From: Kroppenstedtia guangzhouensis
GTDB lineage: Bacteria; Bacillota; Bacilli; Thermoactinomycetales; DSM-45169
Direction: 5' to 3'
DNA length: 64,000 bases
NCBI RefSeq assembly: GCF_014637345.1
Contig: NZ_BMEX01000004.1
Coordinates: forward strand, 1-64,000
In this document: positions 9,916 through 18,088 of the stretch, piece after piece
Layout of the letters: each line of letters opens with the position of its first letter
How positions within the stretch are numbered: position 1 is the first letter of the stretch
Notes under the pieces: generated by a model
Seen by the model: only the letters and a program-made list of their open reading frames with translations
Told to the model about the DNA's origin: nothing
Database searches by the model: none
Position numbers and translations under genes: made by a program

Positions 9916-10332
9916 AAAACGGAAAACCGGTTGAGCACACTCATAGATAAAAATGAAGGATCTAAGGATGTGGATCTGTGATCAAGTGAACTGATCCCGC
10001 CCGGTACCAAGTGGTAACTTGGAAGATGCAGGGGCTGTCTGTTCCTCCGGCCCGTCGCAGGCATGTCCTGATCAGTTTCCAGGATGTCTGCCGAAATGGT
10101 GCTGCCTGCAACATGAAACCGGGCATATCTTTCCACATCCGAAGCGTCAGCCTTTATTTTATTGAAGCAACCGATTGACCGTTTGTTCCGGGAAGAAACA
10201 ACGGTGGGATAATCTGTGGGCCAGCACTGATTCACATTGCTTTTAGGGAGAAGGGAGGAGAGAAAAGGAAAACGGGCAGTGAAGAAAAATCACTGTCCGT
10301 TTCACTGTTTGGGGCGTGTAGGATTCGTTTGC
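9916..10332. other. gene-poor gap
   Basis: A minus-strand open frame of 107 codons exists, but it has no ribosome-binding site, no recognisable domain and atypical composition. A string resembling part of a T-box (GGTACC within CTTGGTACCGGGCGGG on the minus strand, near 9995-10010) lacks the specifier loop and terminator. Nothing here is supported as a gene. Confidence 0.4.
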
Positions 10333-11130
10333 TCAATCCACGGAAGTCTTCATCTGCCGAACCGGCCCCACGTATTGGTTCAGGGGGAAGGCATTGCGGA
10401 TCGCTTCGGTGATGAAATCCTTGGCAAGGCGGACGGCCTCCTCTACGCTTTTACCGTGGGCGAGACCGGCGGCGATTGCGGCGGAATAGGTGCAACCGGC
10501 TCCGTGGGTCCAGTCCGTGTCCATCTTTTCCGCTTCAAAAAGGGTGAACTCCTTGCCATCGTACAACAAGTCGACGGCCTGTTCATGCTGGAGACCGGAA
10601 CCGCCCTTGATCAGAACGTAAGACGGGCCGAGATGATGAATGGACCGGGCCGCCTCCTTCATTTCCTCCAGAGTGGTGATGGGTTCACTGTCCGCCAGCT
10701 GGGAGGCTTCAAACAGATTGGGTGTGACCACCGTCGCCTTGGGGACGAGGCGGTCGCGGAGAGCTTCTTTGTTCTCCGGATGGAGGACATCATTCTCCCC
10801 TTTGCACACCATGACCGGATCGATCACCGCCCGGTGGACTCCGTATTTTTCGATGACCTCGGCGGCCAGCTCAATCACTTCCACCGTGCTCAACATCCCG
10901 GTCTTCATGGCATCGATGCCGGTGGAGAGAATGGTCTCCAACTGGGCCTTCACTGTTTCCGTTGGAATCGGATGGACTCCGTGGGCCCACCCACGATCCG
11001 GATCCATCGTGACGATGGTGTTGAGAGCGGACATTCCATAGACGTCCAATGCATGAAAAGTTTTTAAATCCGCCTGGATCCCGGCACCCCCACTGGTGTC
11101 TGAACCGGCGATGGTCAATGCTTTTTTCAT
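10333..11130 (-). CDS. pdxK: PdxK/ThiD-type kinase (pyridoxine / HMP kinase)
   Basis: A 265-aa ribokinase-fold enzyme: TIAGSDTSGGAGIQADLKTF at the N-terminus, DPVMVCKG in the middle and the catalytic loop HGAGCTYSAA. The AGCT cysteine is the feature of the Bacillus PdxK subfamily, which phosphorylates pyridoxine, pyridoxal and pyridoxamine and overlaps with the hydroxymethylpyrimidine kinase ThiD; a pure ThiD role cannot be excluded. The ATG is preceded by AGGAGG. It is monocistronic. Confidence 0.88.
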   Translation of the reverse strand: MKKALTIAGSDTSGGAGIQADLKTFHALDVYGMSALNTIVTMDPDRGWAHGVHPIPTETVKAQLETILSTGIDAMKTGMLSTVEVIELAAEVIEKYGVHRAVIDPVMVCKGENDVLHPENKEALRDRLVPKATVVTPNLFEASQLADSEPITTLEEMKEAARSIHHLGPSYVLIKGGSGLQHEQAVDLLYDGKEFTLFEAEKMDTDWTHGAGCTYSAAIAAGLAHGKSVEEAVRLAKDFITEAIRNAFPLNQYVGPVRQMKTSVD

Positions 11131-11430
11131 CTGGATTCCTCCTCACAGGGTCGGGATACCTTCTGTTTCGATTTTTATTTTAATCCAATTCGACGGGTTT
11201 GTCAGAGGTGGTTTGGAAGCGAAAACTGGAAAATGGACCTGGGATGAAATGGTGATCATCTGTTTGCCTTGGTGCTGTCATCATCAAGATGGAGTGCGAG
11301 CCTGACAAGCCATTCAAACCCATTCAGGGATGTTGTGCTCTTGGACCATTGGTAGAATGGCGAAGGTGAGGCAACGGGTGAAAATCTCTGTGATAGACTC
11401 GCCAATCTGTGATAAAATAGGAAAAAACAA

Positions 11431-11565
11431 AGGCTTGCAATGGTTTTCTAGGGTTCCGCAGCGTTGCTGGACTGGTCCGAGAGAAAACACACGACTGATG
11501 TTTCAGTGGTGCACACGGAGGGACAAAAGCCCGGGAGGATATCCGATGATATCTTCCTGGGCTTT
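11431..11565 (+). ncRNA. guanidine-I (ykkC) riboswitch with terminator
   Basis: The leader holds the conserved ykkC blocks in order: CTAGGGTTCCGC (about 11449), GGACTGGTCCGAGAG (about 11469), AACACACGA, CACGGAGGGACAAAAGCCCGG. The last block also forms the 5' arm of a strong terminator hairpin (AAGCCCGGGAGGATATC with GATATCTTCCTGGGCTT, 11527-11564, then T-rich). Guanidine binding should stabilise the aptamer and prevent the terminator, turning on the SMR genes 30 nt downstream. A TAAAAT box at 11413-11418 is the likely -10. Confidence 0.93.
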
Positions 11566-11595
11566 CTGTGTACGGGATTGGAAAGGGGTGTAAGG

Positions 11596-11931
11596 ATGAA
11601 TCGGGACTGGGTGAAAGTGTTGATTGCGGCTTTTTTTGAAGTGATGTGGGTGATCGGCCTGAAACATGCGGAGAATGTTTGGAGCTGGTTGGGAACCGTC
11701 GTGGCGATCGGGATCAGTTTTTATCTGATGATCATGGCGGGACGTACTCTGCCCGTCGGCACGGTATATGCGGTGTTTGTGGGCCTGGGGACCGTGGGGA
11801 CGGTGTTTTCGGAAGTGGTCTTTTTTGGTGAACCCCTCCAGCTGATGAAACTGCTCTTGATACTGGTATTGTTGGTGGGAGTGGTGGGATTGAAACTGGT
11901 GACTGAAGAGACGGGAGAGAGTGAGTCCTGA
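11596..11931 (+). CDS. SMR guanidinium exporter subunit (GdnC/YkkC-like)
   Basis: A 111-aa four-helix small multidrug resistance protein. The membrane-embedded glutamate is in [16 protein letters not shown] (residue 13 region), and [15 protein letters not shown] is the SMR helix-3 motif. The start ATG at 11596 has GGGGTGTAAGG upstream; longer upstream frames run into the riboswitch and are not used. Because a guanidine-I riboswitch controls it and a second SMR gene follows with 1-nt overlap, it probably forms a heterodimeric proton/guanidinium antiporter like YkkCD. Confidence 0.9.
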   Translation: MNRDWVKVLIAAFFEVMWVIGLKHAENVWSWLGTVVAIGISFYLMIMAGRTLPVGTVYAVFVGLGTVGTVFSEVVFFGEPLQLMKLLLILVLLVGVVGLKLVTEETGESES

Positions 11932-12245
11932 TGGCGTGGTTTTTTCTCGTGCTTGCAGGCGGAATGGAGATGATTGGAGTGACGATGATCAACCGTTTGC
12001 ACCGGAATCGGGATTGGAAATCATTCATGTGGATGCTGGCGGGATTTACAGGAAGCTTTATCTTCCTCGCCCTCGCTATGAAGGATCTGCCCATGGGGAC
12101 GGCTTACGCCGTATGGACGGGAATCGGCGCGGCGGGCGGAGCGATCGCCGGTATGCTGTTTTACGGCGAGCCCAAACATTTTTCCCGCATTTTCTTCATT
12201 ACCCTCGTACTGGGAGCCGCCGTGGGGCTGAAGCTGGTTTCGTAG
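11931..12245 (+). CDS. SMR guanidinium exporter subunit (GdnD/YkkD-like)
   Basis: A 104-aa four-helix SMR protein; the conserved Glu lies in [13 protein letters not shown] and the helix-3 motif is [18 protein letters not shown]. The ATG shares one base with the upstream TGA (TGATG), so the two subunits are coupled and expected to assemble as a pair in the membrane. Confidence 0.9.
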   Translation: MAWFFLVLAGGMEMIGVTMINRLHRNRDWKSFMWMLAGFTGSFIFLALAMKDLPMGTAYAVWTGIGAAGGAIAGMLFYGEPKHFSRIFFITLVLGAAVGLKLVS

Positions 12246-12511
12246 GTGGGAGGTTTGTCTGAAGAACACATGTCCAGATTGACTTTTCCCGCTAACCATC
12301 CTAACATCGAATATGAAATATATGACAGCGGAGGGGAAGCTCATCATTTTTCGCTTTTTGCATGGTTTGCGTTGGCCGCCGGGTGATCAAACAGGCGGGG
12401 ATTCAGATGCTGAGCCGTAAACTGCAAACTGCTGTCTTTGCGGCGATTCTGAGTTCCTTCTGGATGGCTGTCGTCTTTCCACTCAATACAGGAAGGGATG
12501 GGTATGAAGGA

Positions 12512-12547
12512 CCGCCTTTCTCCATACCGGAGAAAGGCGGATTTTTT
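12512..12547 (+). terminator. terminator downstream of the SMR operon
   Basis: CCGCCTTTCTCC and GGAGAAAGGCGG form a 12-bp stem with a 5-nt loop, followed by ATTTTTT. It lies about 270 nt after the second SMR gene; the intervening stretch has only a doubtful ORF (12362-12577) without a clear ribosome-binding site. Confidence 0.85.
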
Positions 12548-12561
12548 CGAAAGTCCCGTTT

Positions 12562-13893
12562 TCACAACAACAGATAGACCAGAGGAGTGGCGATGAGCAG
12601 GGTCAGGATGGTCCGCTCCACCCAGATGAGGATCAACTCTCCGATGGAGACGGGGATCTCCGTGGATAGGATGCAGGGAATGGAGGCAGAGAAGAACAGA
12701 ATGGAGGAGACGGAGACGATTCCGATGACGAACTTGGTGACCAGGGGCGCTTCAGCCGCCAACAAGGCGGGCAAGAACATCTCAGCGATCTCCACCGCGG
12801 AAGCCTTGGCAGCCAGCATCGGTTCCGGCAGCTGAACCAACCAGGTAAAGGGCAGGAACAGATAGCCGATCCAATCGAAGACCGGAGTGAACTTGGCCAG
12901 CAACAATCCGATGAGGCCGACGGAGAGAATCGAGGGCAGGATGGCCATTGTCATCACCAATCCGTCCTTCAGATTGCTCCAGATGTTGCGGTGAAGGGCA
13001 GGAGCCTGATTGGCAGCGTTGAGGGCTTCTCTGATGGCGGTTTGGAACAGCTGTTGCCTCACTTCTGGTTCGGGGATGCCCTTGCCATCGGCATAAGCTT
13101 CGCTCTTATTGCGGATGGGCGGCAGGTGGACCGACAGGGCGGTCACCAGGAAGGTGACGACCAGGGTCAGCCAGAAGTAGAGGTTCCAATATTCCATCAA
13201 GCCCAGGTTTTTGGCCACCACGATCATGAAAGTGGCGGAGACGGTGGAAAAACCGGTGGCGATGATGGTGGCTTCCTTGGCGGTGTAGTACCCTTCCTTG
13301 TACAATCGGTTGGTGATCAAGAGTCCGATGGAGTAACTGCCGACGAAGGAGGCGACGGCATCGATCGCCGATCGCCCCGGGGTTTTCCAGACCCGGCGCA
13401 TGATCGGACGCACCAGCACCCCGACGAATTCCAACAGGCCGTACCCCACCAGCAGGGCCAAAAAAACCGAACCGACAGGAACCAGAATCCCCACAGGGAT
13501 GACTAGCTTTTCAAACAGGAAGGGACCGATATCGGGATCGAACAGCCAGCCGGGTCCAGTTTGGGTGATGAGCAACAGAGCGGTCACCAATCCGAGGATC
13601 TTCAGCAGGGAGAAGACCCGGTCGACCCAACTTTTTTTCCAAGTGCCGGTGATAAAGGGATACAAGGCTCCCGCTAAAATCACCGCCAGGGCATACCAGG
13701 GAACGAGGGGGCCCAGGGACTCACGAAGCCAAGTGACTATATGATCCAGAGGGATGGTGGAGGAGTCTCCGAGGCGGATCGGTATAAAGAACATGAAGAT
13801 ACCCACGGCGCTGAATAGGAGTAATTTTGAGATATTTTTGACAGAAACGGAAGTTTCGGTTTTCAGAGGGTACTGAGGATCTGTTTGGCCCAT
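12562..13893 (-). CDS. YjiH-family Gate-domain membrane transporter
   Basis: A 443-aa protein of about ten helices with two nucleoside-recognition/Gate-like halves (PGRSAIDAVASFVGSYSIGL; later EIAEMFLPALLAAEAPLVTKF), as in YjiH proteins. It is the last gene of the hut cluster, 56 nt after hutG, so it may import histidine, urocanate or a related compound, or export a product. Function of the family is not established. Confidence 0.75.
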   Translation of the reverse strand: MGQTDPQYPLKTETSVSVKNISKLLLFSAVGIFMFFIPIRLGDSSTIPLDHIVTWLRESLGPLVPWYALAVILAGALYPFITGTWKKSWVDRVFSLLKILGLVTALLLITQTGPGWLFDPDIGPFLFEKLVIPVGILVPVGSVFLALLVGYGLLEFVGVLVRPIMRRVWKTPGRSAIDAVASFVGSYSIGLLITNRLYKEGYYTAKEATIIATGFSTVSATFMIVVAKNLGLMEYWNLYFWLTLVVTFLVTALSVHLPPIRNKSEAYADGKGIPEPEVRQQLFQTAIREALNAANQAPALHRNIWSNLKDGLVMTMAILPSILSVGLIGLLLAKFTPVFDWIGYLFLPFTWLVQLPEPMLAAKASAVEIAEMFLPALLAAEAPLVTKFVIGIVSVSSILFFSASIPCILSTEIPVSIGELILIWVERTILTLLIATPLVYLLL

Positions 13894-13949
13894 GATGAAC
13901 CCCTCCTCTTGTGGTTTTTGAAAATGGGGAGGGGAGAGTCCCCCGTCCC

Positions 13950-14957
13950 TTAAGCTGTTTTTCTCTGGACCAATCCGGTCAGGAAAGAGAGCATCACATG
14001 GACGCCGGCCTTCACCGTCGCCTCCCGCACATCCCGCAGGGGATCCAAGCAGACGAGATCCATCGCTTTCACCTGGGGATGGGTGCCTGCGATCCGAACC
14101 GCCTCAAACAGCTCGTCGGTGCGCATCCCGCCGGGAGTGGCAGCGGGGGCTCCGGGGCCGAGCCCGATGTCCAGCACGTCCATGTCGACGGTGAGATAGA
14201 TGGTGTCCACCTGCTGTTTCAGCCGGGAGAGAGCCTCCCGGATCACCACATCCACCCCGCGCTTCCGGGCTTTCTTCAAGGTGACGTAGTGAACCCCGGT
14301 CTGATCGGCATATTCTTTGAGAGAGCGGGCGTTGAAGAAGCCGTGAAGGCCGATATTGCACACATCCTCCCCACGAATGATTCCGCTCTCGATCAGATTG
14401 CGGATCGGTGTCCCGTTGGTGGGGCCGAAGTCTTCCAAGCTGCGCAGGTCAAAGTGGGTATCCAGTTGCAGGATTCCGATCCTCTCATCGGGATGGGCCT
14501 GTTTCCACCCTTTCACCAGCATGGCGGTGATGGAGTGGTCGCCTCCCATCACCAAGGGCAGAGTGTGAGGATGATGGGATCGCATCGCCACCATGGCTTC
14601 CGTGATGTTCCGGTGACAGGCGGGAATGTCGGTCACATGTTGCTTTACATCCCCGAGATCGATCACACGCAGGGAGGTAAGATCCACTTCCTCCTCCAGA
14701 TTATAGGTGGTGAAGCTTTTCCAAGCCCGGCGGAGGGCATCGGGATTTTCACTGGCCCCCGAGGCGCTGATGGAAGAGCGGGAGAGGGGTACTCCGAGCA
14801 GGGTGGCATCCACTCCCGTCCAATCCATTTCTTTGGCTTTCTCTTCATCCAGGCTTTCGATCCATTCATGGACCTTGGGGTCCGCCGGGAGCGGGTCGGG
14901 CCGCTGCCAACGAAAGGCGGGCGGATTCAACATGGGATAGGGATAGCGGGTTTTCAT
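13950..14957 (-). CDS. hutG: formimidoylglutamase (ureohydrolase family)
   Basis: A 335-aa arginase-fold enzyme that hydrolyses N-formimidoyl-L-glutamate to glutamate and formamide, the last step of the direct histidine pathway. Mn-binding motifs are present: MGGDHSITAM, QLDTHFD and VDMDVLDIGLGPGA. Its place after hutI supports formimidoylglutamase over arginase or agmatinase. Confidence 0.88.
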   Translation of the reverse strand: MKTRYPYPMLNPPAFRWQRPDPLPADPKVHEWIESLDEEKAKEMDWTGVDATLLGVPLSRSSISASGASENPDALRRAWKSFTTYNLEEEVDLTSLRVIDLGDVKQHVTDIPACHRNITEAMVAMRSHHPHTLPLVMGGDHSITAMLVKGWKQAHPDERIGILQLDTHFDLRSLEDFGPTNGTPIRNLIESGIIRGEDVCNIGLHGFFNARSLKEYADQTGVHYVTLKKARKRGVDVVIREALSRLKQQVDTIYLTVDMDVLDIGLGPGAPAATPGGMRTDELFEAVRIAGTHPQVKAMDLVCLDPLRDVREATVKAGVHVMLSFLTGLVQRKTA

Positions 14958-14995
14958 CGGTGGCAGCCGGTGCTGCCTTCCCTCCTTTCCTGGGT

Positions 14996-16264
14996 TCAGT
15001 CCCGTTCATAAACCACTTTTCCATCTTTGATCACCGTTCGGGTATGGTTGGAACCATAGTGGTACTGAAGACCCATGTAGTTGGGTACATCAAAGACGAC
15101 CAGATCCGCTTTCTTTCCTGCTTCCAGACTGCCGATCTCGTGGCCCCGCCGGATGGCATGGGCCGCATTGATGGTGGTGGCGGTCAGCACCTCGGCGGGG
15201 GTCATGCCCATTTTGAGGCAGCCCAGATTCATAATCAACGGCAGGGAGATGGTCGGAGAGGAACCGGGATTGCAATCGGTGGACAGAGCGACAGGAACTC
15301 CGGCATCCACCATCTTTCGCCCGTCGGCCATCTCTGCCATCAGGAAAAAGGCGGTTCCCGGGAGCAACACAGCGACCACACCTGCCTCCGCCATGGCCCG
15401 GATGCCTTCGTCGGAGGCTTTCAACAGATGATCGGCGGAGACGGCCCCCACCTGTGCGGCCAATTCGGCACCGCCGTATGGCTCAATCTCATCGGCGTGG
15501 ATCTTGGGGGCGAGTCCGTACTCTTTCCCTGCTTCCAAGATGCGACGGGACTGGTCCGGGGTGAACACTCCCCGCTCGCAGAAGACATCGTTAAATTCCG
15601 CCAGTTTCTGTCGGGCCACCTCGGGGATCATCTCCCGGATCACCTGTTCCACAAATTCATCGGGACGCTCTTTGTAAGCGGCAGGAATGGCATGGGCTCC
15701 CATAAAGGTGGAGACCACATTCACCGGGTGGTCCCGGTTCAGCTTTTGGGCCACTTTCAGTTGCTTCAATTCGTGCTCCAGGGAGAGGCCGTAGCCGCTC
15801 TTGGCTTCCACGGTGGTGACACCGTGGCGCAGGAATTGATCCAGTCGCCGCCGGCTCTCCTGGTACAACTGTTCTTCATCCGCCTGGCGGGTGGCCGATG
15901 TGGTGGCGTGAATGCCACCACCGGCCTCCATGATTTCCATGTAGGTGGCCCCTTGGAGGCGCATTTCAAATTCATTTTCCCGGCTGCCAGCGAAGACGAG
16001 GTGGGTATGGGGATCCACCAGCCCCGGGGTGACGAGGCGGCCGGCGGCATCCACCACCTCCGCCTCTTCCAGCCGGGAGCCGACTTGCTCCCGAACCTGG
16101 GCGTCAGTGCCGACGGACCGAATGATTCCGTCCTCCACCCAGACACTGCCGTCTTCGATGATGTGGAGATCCTCCATCGCCTTTCCGCGCAGGGGGGCGG
16201 TGGAGCTTCCTTTCAAAGTGACCAGCTGGGCGGCCTTTTGAATGAGAAGAGGTTTTCCGCTCAT
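14996..16264 (-). CDS. hutI: imidazolonepropionase
   Basis: A 422-aa amidohydrolase that opens imidazolone-propionate to formimidoylglutamate. The metal site is in DPHTHLVFAG, with further ligands in MGAHAIP, KIHADEIEPYGG and LSTDCNPGSSPT. It is 24 nt downstream of hutU and 38 nt upstream of hutG, in one operon. Long plus-strand frames opposite it are shadows of its GC-rich coding. Confidence 0.96.
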   Translation of the reverse strand: MSGKPLLIQKAAQLVTLKGSSTAPLRGKAMEDLHIIEDGSVWVEDGIIRSVGTDAQVREQVGSRLEEAEVVDAAGRLVTPGLVDPHTHLVFAGSRENEFEMRLQGATYMEIMEAGGGIHATTSATRQADEEQLYQESRRRLDQFLRHGVTTVEAKSGYGLSLEHELKQLKVAQKLNRDHPVNVVSTFMGAHAIPAAYKERPDEFVEQVIREMIPEVARQKLAEFNDVFCERGVFTPDQSRRILEAGKEYGLAPKIHADEIEPYGGAELAAQVGAVSADHLLKASDEGIRAMAEAGVVAVLLPGTAFFLMAEMADGRKMVDAGVPVALSTDCNPGSSPTISLPLIMNLGCLKMGMTPAEVLTATTINAAHAIRRGHEIGSLEAGKKADLVVFDVPNYMGLQYHYGSNHTRTVIKDGKVVYERD

Positions 16265-16288
16265 AATCTTCCTCCTGGTTCTTGTTTG

Positions 16289-17959
16289 TTAATCCAGCAT
16301 CGGGATGCGGACACCTTTTTCCCGAGCGGTCTCCACGGCCTTTTCATATCCCGCATCCGCATGACGGACAACTCCCATGCCCGGATCAGTGGTGAGGACC
16401 CGCTCCAGACGCTTCTCGGCGGCGGAGGTTCCATCGGCGACGATCACCATCCCGGCATGGAGGGAGTAGCCCATGCCCACACCGCCTCCGTGGTGGACGG
16501 ATACCCAGCTGGCTCCGCCGACCGCATTGACCAGAGCGTTGAGGATCGGCCAGTCGGCGACGGCGTCGCTGCCGTCCTTCATTCCTTCCGTTTCCCGATT
16601 GGGAGAGGCGACGGACCCGGAGTCCAGATGATCCCGTCCGATCACGATGGGAGCTTTCAATTCCCCGGTAGCCACCAGCTCATTGATGATTTTTCCGAAG
16701 CGGGCCCGCTCACCATAGCCGAGCCAGCAGATCCGCGCAGGCAGACCCTGGAAGGCGATTTTCTCCCGGGCCATCCGGATCCAGTGGCAGAGAGGTTTAT
16801 TATCGCTGAATTCCCGCAGGATCACCTCATCCGTCCGATAGATATCCTCGGGATCTCCGGAGAGGGCCACCCAACGGAAGGGACCCTTCCCTTCGCAGAA
16901 TTGAGGACGGATGTAGGCCGGGACGAAGCCGGGGAAGTCAAAGGCATTCTCCACACCCTCATCTTTGGCCACCTGTCGGATGTTGTTGCCGTAGTCAAAA
17001 GCGACGGCTCCGCGCTGTTGCATCTTCAGCATCGCCTGCACATGAACAGCCATGCTCTTCTTGGCCAATGAGACCAGTTTCTCCGGATTCTCTTTTCGCA
17101 TGGCTGCCGCCGCTTCCAAAGTCATTCCCCGGGGGAGATAGCCGTTCAGCGGATCGTGAGCGGAGGTTTGATCTGTGACGATGTCCGGGATGAATCCCCG
17201 CTGGATCATGTCCGGGAGAATCTCCGCCGCGTTACCCAGCAGACCGATGGAGAGAGGTTCTCCCTTTTCCTTGGCATCCCGGGCCATGGCCATCGCTTCC
17301 TCCAGGCTGTTCGCCATCCGATCCAGGTAGCGTGTCTCCAAGCGCCGCCGGATCCGGGTGGGGTCCACTTCCACAGCGATCACCACCCCGCCGTTGAGGG
17401 TGACGGCCAGGGGTTGGGCCCCGCCCATTCCGCCCAGCCCGGCAGTGACGGTGAGGGTTCCGGTCAGGGAACCGCCGAAGTGGCGGCGGGCACACTCAGC
17501 AAAGGTTTCATAGGTGCCTTGGACGATCCCCTGACTTCCGATATAGATCCAGCTGCCTGCCGTCATCTGACCGTACATCATCAACCCTTTTTGGTCCAAC
17601 TCGTGAAAGTGATCCCAGTTGGCCCACGCAGGAACCAGATTGGAGTTGGCGATCAGGACCCGGGGGGCGTCAGTGTGGGTCTTGAAAACCGCCACGGGTT
17701 TGCCTGATTGCACCAGCAGCGTTTCATCCTCTTCCAATTCCTTTAAAGAGCGTACAATGGCGTCGAAGGCTTCCCAGTTTCGTGCAGCCTTCCCGATTCC
17801 TCCATAAACGACCAACTCTTCCGGTCGTTCAGCCACCTCCGGATCGAGGTTGTTCATCAGCATCCGAAGGGCCGCTTCCTGGATCCAGCCCTTAGTGTGC
17901 AGTTCGTTTCCCCTGGGCGCGCGCAGGGTTCGCGGACCCGTCTGTGATTTGACCATCAT
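16289..17959 (-). CDS. hutU: urocanate hydratase
   Basis: A 556-aa urocanase, full length, using tightly bound NAD to hydrate urocanate to imidazolone-propionate. Characteristic stretches are [14 protein letters not shown] near the N-terminus, [38 protein letters not shown] (active-site Cys) and [13 protein letters not shown]. The start is ATG-ATG with AAGGAAGGTGG upstream. It is the first structural gene of the operon; hutH is not found beside it. Confidence 0.97.
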   Translation of the reverse strand: MMVKSQTGPRTLRAPRGNELHTKGWIQEAALRMLMNNLDPEVAERPEELVVYGGIGKAARNWEAFDAIVRSLKELEEDETLLVQSGKPVAVFKTHTDAPRVLIANSNLVPAWANWDHFHELDQKGLMMYGQMTAGSWIYIGSQGIVQGTYETFAECARRHFGGSLTGTLTVTAGLGGMGGAQPLAVTLNGGVVIAVEVDPTRIRRRLETRYLDRMANSLEEAMAMARDAKEKGEPLSIGLLGNAAEILPDMIQRGFIPDIVTDQTSAHDPLNGYLPRGMTLEAAAAMRKENPEKLVSLAKKSMAVHVQAMLKMQQRGAVAFDYGNNIRQVAKDEGVENAFDFPGFVPAYIRPQFCEGKGPFRWVALSGDPEDIYRTDEVILREFSDNKPLCHWIRMAREKIAFQGLPARICWLGYGERARFGKIINELVATGELKAPIVIGRDHLDSGSVASPNRETEGMKDGSDAVADWPILNALVNAVGGASWVSVHHGGGVGMGYSLHAGMVIVADGTSAAEKRLERVLTTDPGMGVVRHADAGYEKAVETAREKGVRIPMLD

Positions 17960-17981
17960 TGGCCACCTTCCTTTGCAGTTT

Positions 17982-18054
17982 CCTTTCTCCCTTGAGTATA
18001 GGGAAAAAGGCGGCGTAATTTGCAGAATCCTCCCATTTGAAAAAGGGAGGATTC
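17982..18054. promoter_or_regulatory. two hairpins in the hutU leader
   Basis: On the minus strand the leader contains GAATCCTCCC/GGGAGGATTC (10-bp stem, 18025-18054) and then CCTTTTTCCCT/AGGGAGAAAGG (17982-18010) just before the hutU ribosome-binding site. The first has a T4 tail only in the plus direction. They could be an attenuator or regulator-binding structure, comparable in place to the HutP-controlled terminator of Bacillus, but no HutP gene is present. Confidence 0.5.
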
Positions 18055-18074
18055 TTTTGGAGTGACTGCAAAAA

Positions 18075-18088
18075 AGGAAACGCTTTCA
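18075..18088 (-). promoter_or_regulatory. cre site (CcpA) upstream of hutU
   Basis: TGAAAGCGTTTCCT on the minus strand matches the cre consensus (TGWAANCGNTNNCW). It starts one base after the stop of the AraC-type regulator and lies about 115 nt before hutU, consistent with carbon catabolite repression of histidine use as known in Bacillus. Confidence 0.65.

Noticed and set aside
9940-10030. T-box-like GGTACC string on the minus strand
   Set aside because: No specifier loop, no AGGGTGGNACCGCG match, no terminator and no aminoacyl-tRNA synthetase or amino-acid gene downstream.
12362-12577. 71-codon plus-strand ORF after the SMR genes
   Set aside because: Weak start signal and it runs through a terminator; one hydrophobic stretch is not enough.
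14960-17071. 703-codon plus-strand open frame
   Set aside because: It lies wholly opposite hutI and hutU, is full of Gly/His/Phe typical of a shadow of GC-rich coding and has no domain.
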